From: T1Sed10-7 sp047921175
GTDB taxonomy: Bacteria; Actinomycetota; Nitriliruptoria; Nitriliruptorales; Nitriliruptoraceae
Direction of reading: 5' to 3'
Assembly (NCBI GenBank): GCA_047921175.1
Contig: JBLRWQ010000055.1
Location: 1-19,264, forward strand
Length of the DNA: 19,264 nt
Shown: positions 7,226 through 13,424 of the stretch, piece by piece
Layout of the letters: each line of letters opens with the position of its first letter
Position numbering within the stretch: the stretch's first letter is position 1
The notes under the pieces: generated by a model
What the model was told of the DNA's origin: nothing
What the model saw: the letters and a program-made list of their open reading frames with translations, nothing else
Database searches by the model: none
Made by a program: the position numbers and the translations under genes

Positions 7226-8599
7226 CTAGCTGCCGTAGCTGACGCGGCGCCCGGTCGACCGGAACTGCCACATGGTCAAGGCGACGACCCCGATGAACAG
7301 GATCAGGGACTGCGCGGCACCGCGCCCGAGGTCGCGGCCGGGGATCGCGACCCGGTAGATCTCGTACATGGCGACCGAGGTGGCGCCGGCCGGGCCACCG
7401 GCCGTGAGGTAGTCGATCGTCCCGAAGGTCTCGAAGAAGGCGTAGGTGAGGTTGGTCACGATCAGGAAGAAGGTGATCGGCGACAGGGCGGGGATGACGA
7501 CGTAGCGGAAGCGCTGCCAGGAGTTGGCGCCGTCGAGCATGGCCGCCTCGAGCTGGTCGTTCGGGACCGTCTGCAGGCCGGCGATGTAGAACAGCAGGTT
7601 GTAGCCGAGCGTCTTCCACACGCTGGCGAGGATGACCACGATCTGGGCCAACTGCGCGTTCTGCCGGTAGTTGGGCAGGTCGATCCCGAAGGCGAGGTTG
7701 AGCCAGTGCTCGATGATGCCGGCGTTGGGGTCGAAGATGACGAAGAAGATCAGCCCGGCGATCGGGGGGGAGATCGCGTAGGGCCAGATCAGGAAGGTCC
7801 GGTAGATCGCGGCACCGCGGATCGGCTGGTAGGCCAGGTAGGCGATGGCGAGCGAGATGGCCAGGCCGAGGACGACCGTGCCGGCGGAGATGATCAAGGT
7901 GACCGTGTAGACCCGCTGGTAGGCCGGCGACCACAACAGGTAGAGCGCCGTCAGTGCCAGGCCGACCCCGACGGTCGAGGCGTACCCGGCCCACCGCTCA
8001 CCGGCCTGGTCCCCGCGACGCCTGAGCCAGGAGCTGGCGAAGAAGGCGCCGATGGCCAGGATCGTCACGCCGAGCAGCAGGGCCGGTCGACCCGGGCCGA
8101 CCAGCTCGGTGAAGTTGGCAACGCAGCGATCGACCTCCTGCGGGGCCCCGAGCCGCGCCAGCTTGGTCGACAGCCGCACGGTGCGCAGGGCCGGCCAGTA
8201 CAGGAACAGGATCAGGATGACCAGCGTCGGTGCCAGCAGCAGCCACGGCAGCACCGGATGGTTGCGGAAGACCCCGTGGGAGGTGGTGTCGGAGCTGCGG
8301 GCGCGGGCCTTGGCGGCGACCGGGTCGATCAGCGTCCACGCCAGCCGCAACGCCAGCGCCGCCCCACCGACCGCGAGGAGGTAGCCGAGCACACGGTCCG
8401 CGAGCGGGACCTCGGCGCCGAAGGTGCAGAAGCGTAGTGGCACGTGGAGCAGGAGCGGTCCGGTGAACCCGGCTGCCGCGCCGACCGCCAGACCGAACCC
8501 TCGGGCTCGCTCGGCGGTCTCGGCCGCCTGGCCGAGGATGACCGCGCCCACCACCGTCGAGATGGCGATCAGCCCGATCGCTTCGAGTGTGATCTCCAC
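7226..8599 (-). CDS. ugpA: ABC importer permease, UgpA/MalF type, with extra membrane segments
   Basis: A 457-residue permease, well above the roughly 300 of typical UgpA. The C-terminal part is standard: SPAYQRVYTVTLIISAG (224–240), RTFLIWPYAISPPIAGLIF, and the EAA loop EAAMLDGANSW at 351–361. Two additions stand out. Residues 1–110 hold three extra hydrophobic segments (about 8–26, 34–55, 70–90). Residues about 169–223, between the first canonical helix (118–138, then NFTELVG) and the rest, hold two more helices around a basic loop SSWLRRRGDQ. The GTG at 8599 is supported by GAGGAG eight bases upstream, so the extension appears to be translated. It pairs with the UgpE-like protein to form the channel. 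Some AglF-like sugar permeases also have N-terminal helices, so the substrate assignment stays open. Confidence 0.88.
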   Translation of the reverse strand: MEITLEAIGLIAISTVVGAVILGQAAETAERARGFGLAVGAAAGFTGPLLLHVPLRFCTFGAEVPLADRVLGYLLAVGGAALALRLAWTLIDPVAAKARARSSDTTSHGVFRNHPVLPWLLLAPTLVILILFLYWPALRTVRLSTKLARLGAPQEVDRCVANFTELVGPGRPALLLGVTILAIGAFFASSWLRRRGDQAGERWAGYASTVGVGLALTALYLLWSPAYQRVYTVTLIISAGTVVLGLAISLAIAYLAYQPIRGAAIYRTFLIWPYAISPPIAGLIFFVIFDPNAGIIEHWLNLAFGIDLPNYRQNAQLAQIVVILASVWKTLGYNLLFYIAGLQTVPNDQLEAAMLDGANSWQRFRYVVIPALSPITFFLIVTNLTYAFFETFGTIDYLTAGGPAGATSVAMYEIYRVAIPGRDLGRGAAQSLILFIGVVALTMWQFRSTGRRVSYGS

Positions 8600-8646
8600 C
8601 GCGCTCGCTCCTCACCCGGCCCCAGCGCGTCGCGGGACGATGCGAC

Positions 8647-8680
8647 GGTCGCCCGCCGTGCCGTGGCACGACGGGCGACC
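8647..8680 (-). promoter_or_regulatory. 16-bp hairpin between ugpB and ugpA
   Basis: Arms 8647–8662 and 8665–8680 are complementary over 16 positions; read as minus-strand RNA the one exception is a G·U pair. The formal two-base spacer must open to a normal loop. It lies in the 99-bp gap after the binding-protein stop. In binding-protein-dependent importers such a hairpin often blocks 3' decay or partly terminates transcription, giving more binding protein than permease. That role here is inferred. Confidence 0.65.
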
Positions 8681-8698
8681 GGACGGACTCAGCGTGGC

Positions 8699-10162
8699 TC
8701 AGCCACCGAACAACGCGTTGTAGTCGTCGAGGAGACGCTGCGCGTCGGTCTGGGCCTGGGCCATCCGCTCCGCCGGGTCGAGGTCGTTGACGAGCACGTC
8801 CTCGATCGCCCCGGTCATCACGTCACGGATCGCCACGAAGTTGCCCATCAGCACCCCGGCGGTGGCCGGGGTGGACGGGGCCGCCTCGAGCTGCTCGCCG
8901 GCGACCGCGGAGTTCGGGTTCTCGGCGAACCAGCCCTCGGCCTCGAGCAGGTCGATGGAGGCGTTGGTGATCGGGATGTAGCCGGTCACCTTGTGCCAGT
9001 CCGCGGCGTTCTCCGGGTTGTTGAGGAAGTTCAGGAAGGCCAGCGCGGCCTCCTCGACGTCCGGCTCCAACCCGTCGACCAGCCACAGGGTCGCCCCGCC
9101 GATGATGTTGCCCCCGCCCTCGGTGCGGTCGGCGTTGCGCGGCATGAACGAGGCCACGACCTCGTAGCCTCCCTCGACACCCTCGTTGGTCAGCAGGGTC
9201 GTGTCGGAGGAGGAGTAGACCAGGAAGGCCACCTGCTGGGACGCGAAGGCGTTGTAGGTGCCGTCCCAGTCGCGCTGGACGCCGGTGTAGACGTAGTGGC
9301 CCTTGTCCTGCATGTCCTGCCAGTAGGTCACCCAGTCGACCATGGCGTCGGAGTCGATGTTGACCTCGTCGGCGCGGGCCGAGCGGCCGTTGTCGTTGTT
9401 GGCCAGCACCTCACCCTGCTGGGCGATGGTCTGCTCGGTGAACCAGGCGTGGTTCGGCCAGGTCACGCAGTCCGACGGGGCCGCATCGGACGCCATCAGC
9501 ACGTCGCAGGCGGCCTCGAGCTCCTGCCAGGTGGTCGGGATCTCGTCGATGCCCGCTGCGTCGAGGATGTCCTGGTTGGTGAACATGATCGCCGAGGAGG
9601 TGTTCCACGGCATCGAGGTCAGCTGCCCGTCGAGGGTGTAGTAGTTGCGCGCCGCGTCGACGATGTCGTCGATGATGACGGGGACGCCGAGCACCTCGTC
9701 ACGCCCGGCCAGCGTCTCCTCCATGTTCTTGAACAGGGGGTCCCCGGCCGCGGTCACCGCATCCTGGGCCTCCGTGGTCGCGGCCTCGAAGTACTGGACG
9801 ACGGCAGGCGGGTTGCCCTGGTCGACGGCCAGCAGCGCGGCATCGAAGAGGGCCTCGTAGTTCTCGTAGCCCTGGATCGTGACCTGGACGTTCTCGACCT
9901 GATCGTTGAAGGCCGTCGCCACGTCGCGGGCCCAGTCAAGCCGGGAGTCGGTGAAGGCGATCCAGATCGGGACCTCGGTCACGTCCTCGGGGACGGCCTC
10001 CGGCTCGGCGACCTCCGCGTCATCTTCCGTGGCATCATCGGGCTCCTCGACGTCGTCCGCCGGAGCGTCGGTGTCATCGCTGGCATCGCCGCAGGCGGCC
10101 AGCACAAGTGCGGCCACCAGGGCCATCGCGGCCGTTCGGGCCGCGCGTCGGGTCAGGCGCAT
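8699..10162 (-). CDS. ugpB: UgpB-like solute-binding lipoprotein (sn-glycerol-3-phosphate type)
   Basis: A 487-residue lipoprotein that captures substrate outside the membrane for the permeases encoded just downstream. The signal peptide MRLTRRAARTAAMALVAALV leads to lipobox LAAC (C24), then a long Asp/Glu-rich linker (27–63). From memory of E. coli UgpB, several blocks align closely: SMPWNTSSAI (183–192), IIGGATLWLV (353–362), NPENAADWHKVTGYIPIT (382–399), and MGNFVAIRDVM (439–449). Residues equivalent to the UgpB ligand contacts appear kept (Tyr in GYENY, E126, S184, the YSSS serines, G355/G356, Y395, R446). The ATG at 10162 has GGAGGG a few bases upstream; longer in-frame starts put the signal peptide internally. 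No ugpC ATPase or ugpQ is in the cluster. Confidence 0.92.
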   Translation of the reverse strand: MRLTRRAARTAAMALVAALVLAACGDASDDTDAPADDVEEPDDATEDDAEVAEPEAVPEDVTEVPIWIAFTDSRLDWARDVATAFNDQVENVQVTIQGYENYEALFDAALLAVDQGNPPAVVQYFEAATTEAQDAVTAAGDPLFKNMEETLAGRDEVLGVPVIIDDIVDAARNYYTLDGQLTSMPWNTSSAIMFTNQDILDAAGIDEIPTTWQELEAACDVLMASDAAPSDCVTWPNHAWFTEQTIAQQGEVLANNDNGRSARADEVNIDSDAMVDWVTYWQDMQDKGHYVYTGVQRDWDGTYNAFASQQVAFLVYSSSDTTLLTNEGVEGGYEVVASFMPRNADRTEGGGNIIGGATLWLVDGLEPDVEEAALAFLNFLNNPENAADWHKVTGYIPITNASIDLLEAEGWFAENPNSAVAGEQLEAAPSTPATAGVLMGNFVAIRDVMTGAIEDVLVNDLDPAERMAQAQTDAQRLLDDYNALFGG

Positions 10163-10203
10163 GAAGCACCCTCCGTTCTCGGTAGTAGGGACGTACGTGC
10201 CGG

Positions 10204-10209
10204 ACGCTA
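10204..10209 (-). promoter_or_regulatory. Putative -10 of the ugp operon (TAGCGT)
   Basis: TAGCGT on the minus strand fits TAnnnT and ends 41 bases before the ugpB ATG. It is the same hexamer seen before the HPF-like gene. No TTGACA-like -35 is present, which would fit an activator-dependent promoter. Confidence 0.35.
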
Positions 10210-10214
10210 CGTCG

Positions 10215-10280
10215 GGTTGATGACCAGGTCGGTCCGTGACGTGGCATCCGCGGTGACCGCAACGTTGCCGTGCGATGAAC
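10215..10280 (-). promoter_or_regulatory. Three G(G/T)TCA(T/C)C heptamers in 11-bp register (possible PhoP/PHO-box-like sites)
   Basis: On the minus strand GTTCATC (from 10280), GGTCACC (from 10258) and GGTCATC (from 10225) begin 22 and 33 bp apart, both multiples of 11. Actinobacterial PHO boxes are built of 11-bp direct units starting with a GTTCACC-like heptamer, and ugp operons belong to the phosphate regulon in several bacteria. The last unit ends five bases before the putative -10. Units are not consecutive, so this is suggestive only. Confidence 0.3.
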
Positions 10281-10313
10281 CCGGCGCGCGGCAACACCGC
10301 CACCCGGTCCCGC

Positions 10314-10319
10314 TACGGT
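10314..10319 (+). promoter_or_regulatory. Putative -10 of the dehydratase gene (TACGGT), leaderless start
   Basis: TACGGT fits TAnnnT and has only eight bases between it and the ATG at 10328, so transcription would start at or next to the start codon. GCAACA (10291–10296), 17 bp upstream, is a poor -35. No ribosome-binding site is seen, consistent with a leaderless mRNA. Confidence 0.45.
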
Positions 10320-10327
10320 CCCGCGCC

Positions 10328-11308
10328 ATGCGACCACCATCCTTCGACCCTACTCCTCCTGGCGTCGAGATTCCTGTTCCGGTGCAGCACGTCGAGGTGG
10401 TCGCGGCTGCCGGCCGTCTGTTGGGCCGTCTCCGGCACACCCCGGTGCTGGCCCTCGACGCCGAGCTACTCGGGATCGGGCAGCCGGTCCAGCTCAAGCT
10501 GGACGTGCTCCAGCCGACGGGCTCGTTCAAGGTGCGTGGCGCGACCTCACTGCTGACCGGCAGCGAGGTGCCGGACGCGGGTGTGGTCGCCGCCTCGGGG
10601 GGCAACTTCGGGCTCGGCATCGCCTGGGCTGCGGCCCGGCTCGGGGTCGCGGCCACCATCGTCGCGCCCGCCTCGGCGCCGGCGGCCAAGCTCGCGCCGA
10701 TCCGGGCGCTCGGCGCCACGCTCCGGCTGGTGGACGGCGCCTACGCCGACGCCCTCGCCGTCGCCGAGGAGCTTCTCGCGCGCACCGGAGCCCTGGCGGC
10801 CCACGCCTACGACGACCGGCTGGTGGTCGCCGGGCAGGGGACCGCGGCGCTCGAGCTGCTCGCCGACGCGCCGGTGGACACCGTGCTCGTGGCCTGCGGT
10901 GGCGGGGGGCTGCTGGCCGGGACGGTGGCCGCCGTCGAGGGCCGGGCCCGGGTCGTCGCGGTCGAGACCGAGGGCACGCCGACCCTCAGCGCCGCGTTGG
11001 ACGCGGGCCGTCCCGTGGACGTCGAGGTGGGTGGCCTGGCCGCCTCCGCCCTCGGGGCCCGTCGGATCGGGACCCACGCCTGGGCCGTCCACGACCGGCT
11101 GGCCGGCTCGCTCCTGGTCACCGATGCCGAGGTGGCGGCCACCCAACGGTGGCTGTGGGCTCGGACCCGCCTGGTGGCCGAGCCCGGTGGGGCGGTCGCC
11201 CTGGCCGCCCTGCTGCACGGCCGGTACCGCCCCGCACCCGACGAGCGGGTGGGGGTGCTCGTGTGCGGCGCCAACACCGATCCCGCCACCGTGGCCACCG
11301 ACGGGTGA
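10328..11308 (+). CDS. PLP-dependent serine/threonine dehydratase (ammonia-lyase)
   Basis: A 326-residue fold-type II PLP enzyme that would convert L-threonine or L-serine to a 2-oxo acid and ammonia. The Schiff-base lysine is K68 in PTGSFKVRGA. The substrate-carboxylate loop is SGGNFG (90–95; SxGNH in many relatives), and the phosphate-binding glycine loop is CGGGGLLAG (190–198). The C-terminal motif is VLVCGANTDP, with Cys in the position facing the PLP ring nitrogen. No ACT regulatory domain is present, so it resembles catabolic TdcB-type rather than biosynthetic IlvA enzymes. Serine racemase and related lyases share these motifs, so substrate and direction are not settled. The ATG at 10328 matches the start of homology and probably belongs to a leaderless transcript. 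Confidence 0.9.
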   Translation: MRPPSFDPTPPGVEIPVPVQHVEVVAAAGRLLGRLRHTPVLALDAELLGIGQPVQLKLDVLQPTGSFKVRGATSLLTGSEVPDAGVVAASGGNFGLGIAWAAARLGVAATIVAPASAPAAKLAPIRALGATLRLVDGAYADALAVAEELLARTGALAAHAYDDRLVVAGQGTAALELLADAPVDTVLVACGGGGLLAGTVAAVEGRARVVAVETEGTPTLSAALDAGRPVDVEVGGLAASALGARRIGTHAWAVHDRLAGSLLVTDAEVAATQRWLWARTRLVAEPGGAVALAALLHGRYRPAPDERVGVLVCGANTDPATVATDG

Positions 11309-11356
11309 GTCGGGCACGGGCGCGGGGCGTGCGCGTCCGGACGACCGCCGGATCGC

Positions 11357-11375
11357 CCCCTACGGCACGTAGGGG
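11357..11375 (+). terminator. Hairpin terminator after the dehydratase gene
   Basis: A perfect 8-bp stem (CCCCTACG with CGTAGGGG) with a three-base loop lies 48 bp after the stop. A competing stem (CTACGG 11360–11365 with CCGTAG 11384–11389) overlaps it. It is followed by a C-rich, not T-rich, stretch. Confidence 0.5.
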
Positions 11376-11441
11376 CTTCCCCCCGTAGCCGGATCGCGCC
11401 GGAAGGGGGACGATGGAGGTCACCGGGAGAGCGGGACGACG

Positions 11442-12494
11442 ATGCAGCCCCTGGACACCCTCACCGAACGCCTGCACACCTGGGTCGCCGCCGGGCTCCT
11501 GGAGCCCGACCAGGCGGCCCGGATCGCGGCGTTCGAAGGCTCGGACGAGACCGGCCCGCCCGGGCAGCCAGCGTCCGCGGTCCCGGCCGCTCCGCCGGCA
11601 CCGGTGCGGGAGCACCGGGGCGCCGATCGGGCCGGCCGCATCACGCTGGCCGAGGCCATCGGCTACGTCGGCGCCTCGCTGGCGCTGGGCGCGATCGGGC
11701 TCCTGCTCGGTGAGCTGTGGCGTGACCTGCTCGTCGGCGGGCGTCTCGCCCTCGTCGCGGTGCTCACCGTGGCCGTCTTCGGGTCCGGGTTCGCCCTGCG
11801 GGCGACGACCTCCGGGGCGATGCGCCGGCTGTCGAGCGTGCTGTTCACGGCCACGGTCGCCGGCGTGGGCTGGTTCGCCGGCGTCGTCGCGTCCGACGTG
11901 CTGGACCTGCCCTGGGACCGACGCGGGGTGGTCGTGGCGGCAAGCATGCTCGTCGTCGCCGCCCCGCTGTACCTGTGGCGCCGTGGGCTGCTGCTGCAGC
12001 TCGCCACGTTGGCGACCACCGTCGCGACCGCGACCACGGCCCTGTCCCTCGGGGCGCTCACCCCGGATCCGGTCTGGTACGGGATCACCGTCGGTGCGGT
12101 CGGGGTGGCCTGGTTCCTGCTCGCGAGCGGCGGCTGGCTCACCCCGCGCATGCCGGCCGAGGTGACCGGCGCGTTCGTCGCGCTGGTCGGGACCCAGATC
12201 GCCGCCTCCGACGGTCCGCGCGTCACGGCGCTGGCCATCGGGCTCGTGGCTGCTGCGGTGCTGGTGTGGTTGTCGGTCCAGCGTGACCAGCTCCACCACC
12301 TCGTCGTCGGGGCCATCGCCCTGTTCGTGCTCGCCCCGCAGCTGGTCTTCGAGCTGTTCGGCGACGCCATCGGTGCGCCGGCCACGTTGCTGCTGGTCGG
12401 GCTGCTGCTGGTCCTGCTCGCGGTCGGGCTCGGTCGTGCCCGGCGCGAGGTCGTCCACGACCGGACCGCCACCACCGAAGGAGGTGGGTCATGA
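11442..12494 (+). CDS. Multi-pass membrane protein, DUF2157-like
   Basis: A 350-residue protein. A short N-terminal cytoplasmic part (LTERLHTWVAAGLLEPDQAARIAAFE, about 6–32) resembles the helical head of DUF2157 proteins, followed by a linker of about 30 residues. About ten hydrophobic helices follow from residue 67 (ITLAEAIGYVGASLALGAIGLLL) to about 330, ending in a charged tail (GRARREVVHDRTATTEGGGS). Function is unknown for the family. The ATG at 11442 has only a weak ribosome-binding site; a better GGAGGT (11415–11420) is too far away. The last codons contain a perfect AAGGAGGT that serves the next gene, and the stop overlaps that gene's ATG. The pair is therefore one translational unit. 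Confidence 0.8.
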   Translation: MQPLDTLTERLHTWVAAGLLEPDQAARIAAFEGSDETGPPGQPASAVPAAPPAPVREHRGADRAGRITLAEAIGYVGASLALGAIGLLLGELWRDLLVGGRLALVAVLTVAVFGSGFALRATTSGAMRRLSSVLFTATVAGVGWFAGVVASDVLDLPWDRRGVVVAASMLVVAAPLYLWRRGLLLQLATLATTVATATTALSLGALTPDPVWYGITVGAVGVAWFLLASGGWLTPRMPAEVTGAFVALVGTQIAASDGPRVTALAIGLVAAAVLVWLSVQRDQLHHLVVGAIALFVLAPQLVFELFGDAIGAPATLLLVGLLLVLLAVGLGRARREVVHDRTATTEGGGS

Positions 12495-13294
12495 CCACCC
12501 CGTCCGCGTCCACCCCGTCCGCGTCCACCCCGCCCCACGCCTCCCCGACCTCGGTGCCGTCGGGCGTCCCGGCCGCGCCGCCCCCGCCGCCCGAAGGCCC
12601 CGGCGCAGGACCCGGTGGGCCACCACCCGGCCCCCACGGACCCGCCCCCGCGCGCAGCCTCATCGCCCTGATCGCCGCGGCTGCGGTCGTCATCGTCACC
12701 GTCGCCCTGGTGCTGCTGTTCGGTCTGGCCCGGCCGCCCGCCCTGCCCACGCTGGCCGAGCAGCCCGAACCCGACCTCCCGGCCGTCGCCTGGCTGCAGT
12801 GGGACCGTGACAACTGCCTCATGGTCGCGACCGCCGACGGTGCCCTGCGGGAGGTGACCTGCAGCGTCCGGGGTGAGGAGGTGCTCGGCTGGGACGACGA
12901 CGGCATCGCCCTGCTGGTGTGGGAGCGCACCGAGGCGATCGAGGTGCTCGACCCGGACACCGGCGACGTCGTAGGTCGGCGGGCGCTCCCGGGCGACCCA
13001 TGGGAGGAGCGTGAGGGTGACTGGCGCCGCATCGACACCCGCAACCTCGACGGCGTCCTGACCGTCCGGCTCGACGGCGAGGTCATCTGGGAGGTCGAGG
13101 CACCGGAGTCCTACTGGCTCAACACCGGCACCGTCTCCCCCGACGACCGGTTCGTCGTGGCCGTCGACTCGGCCGACCGGCTGCTGCTGCTCGATGCCAC
13201 CGGGGCGCAGGAGCCCCGGGTCTGGCTCGAGGACGTGATGTCCTGGCAGGCCGCGGTGTGGGAGGGCACCCCGGTCCCGGGCCTCGACGGTTGA
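12491..13294 (+). CDS. Single-pass membrane protein with propeller-like outer domain
   Basis: A 267-residue protein whose ATG overlaps the previous stop by four bases (ATGA), with AAGGAGGT five bases upstream (12478–12485). Residues 1–54 are Pro/Ser/Gly-rich, beginning with a tandem TPSAS repeat. One helix follows (about 57–79), and the rest (about 95–267) would lie outside the cell. That part has repeated beta motifs: VAWLQWDRDNCLMVAT, GIALLVWERTEAIEVLDPDTGDVV, and SPDDRFVVAVDSADRLLLLD. These resemble WD40/PQQ-type blades, but there are too few for a full propeller. C109 and C124 could form a disulfide. I do not recognise a named family. Coupling to the DUF2157-like gene suggests the two proteins act together in the membrane. 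Confidence 0.8.
   Translation: MTTPSASTPSASTPPHASPTSVPSGVPAAPPPPPEGPGAGPGGPPPGPHGPAPARSLIALIAAAAVVIVTVALVLLFGLARPPALPTLAEQPEPDLPAVAWLQWDRDNCLMVATADGALREVTCSVRGEEVLGWDDDGIALLVWERTEAIEVLDPDTGDVVGRRALPGDPWEEREGDWRRIDTRNLDGVLTVRLDGEVIWEVEAPESYWLNTGTVSPDDRFVVAVDSADRLLLLDATGAQEPRVWLEDVMSWQAAVWEGTPVPGLDG
12497..12526 (+). repeat. 15-bp tandem repeat (two copies) at a gene start
   Basis: ACCCCGTCCGCGTCC occurs twice in tandem, in frame, encoding TPSAS-TPSAS in the proline-rich tail of the coupled membrane protein. Confidence 0.9.
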
Positions 13295-13348
13295 GCGTCC
13301 CGCCAGCCGGGCCGCGCCACCTCGGCCCCGGGCGAACCCCACCCACCT

Positions 13349-13382
13349 GCCAGCCCCGCCGGGGACCACCGGCGGGGCTGGC
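13349..13382 (+). terminator. Strong hairpin between the membrane-protein pair and valS
   Basis: A perfect 14-bp stem (GCCAGCCCCGCCGG, 13349–13362, with 13369–13382) closes a six-base loop. It lies 54 bp after the upstream stop and 42 bp before valS. No T-run follows. It immediately abuts a TACGCT -10-like hexamer, so it probably ends the upstream operon and may influence the valS promoter. Confidence 0.75.
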
Positions 13383-13388
13383 TACGCT
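13383..13388 (+). promoter_or_regulatory. Putative -10 of valS (TACGCT)
   Basis: TACGCT directly follows the hairpin and ends 36 bases before the valS ATG. Its -35 position would fall inside the hairpin. Confidence 0.4.
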
Positions 13389-13424
13389 CGCCCGGACCCA
13401 TCCCCGAGCCTCCGGACCCGCCCG

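Noticed and set aside
8444..10327. A long plus-strand frame across ugpB that is continuous with the dehydratase frame
   Set aside because: The part before 10328 is the antisense shadow of ugpB and ugpA; dehydratase homology begins at the ATG at 10328, which has its own promoter-like hexamer.
13383..13424. T-box or other riboswitch before valS
   Set aside because: Only 42 bases separate the hairpin from the start codon and no T-box core or specifier structure is present.
6299..13424. The clpX–valS block as a genomic island
   Set aside because: There is no integrase, transposase, attachment-site repeat or visible change in base composition at its edges; unusual gene order alone is not enough.
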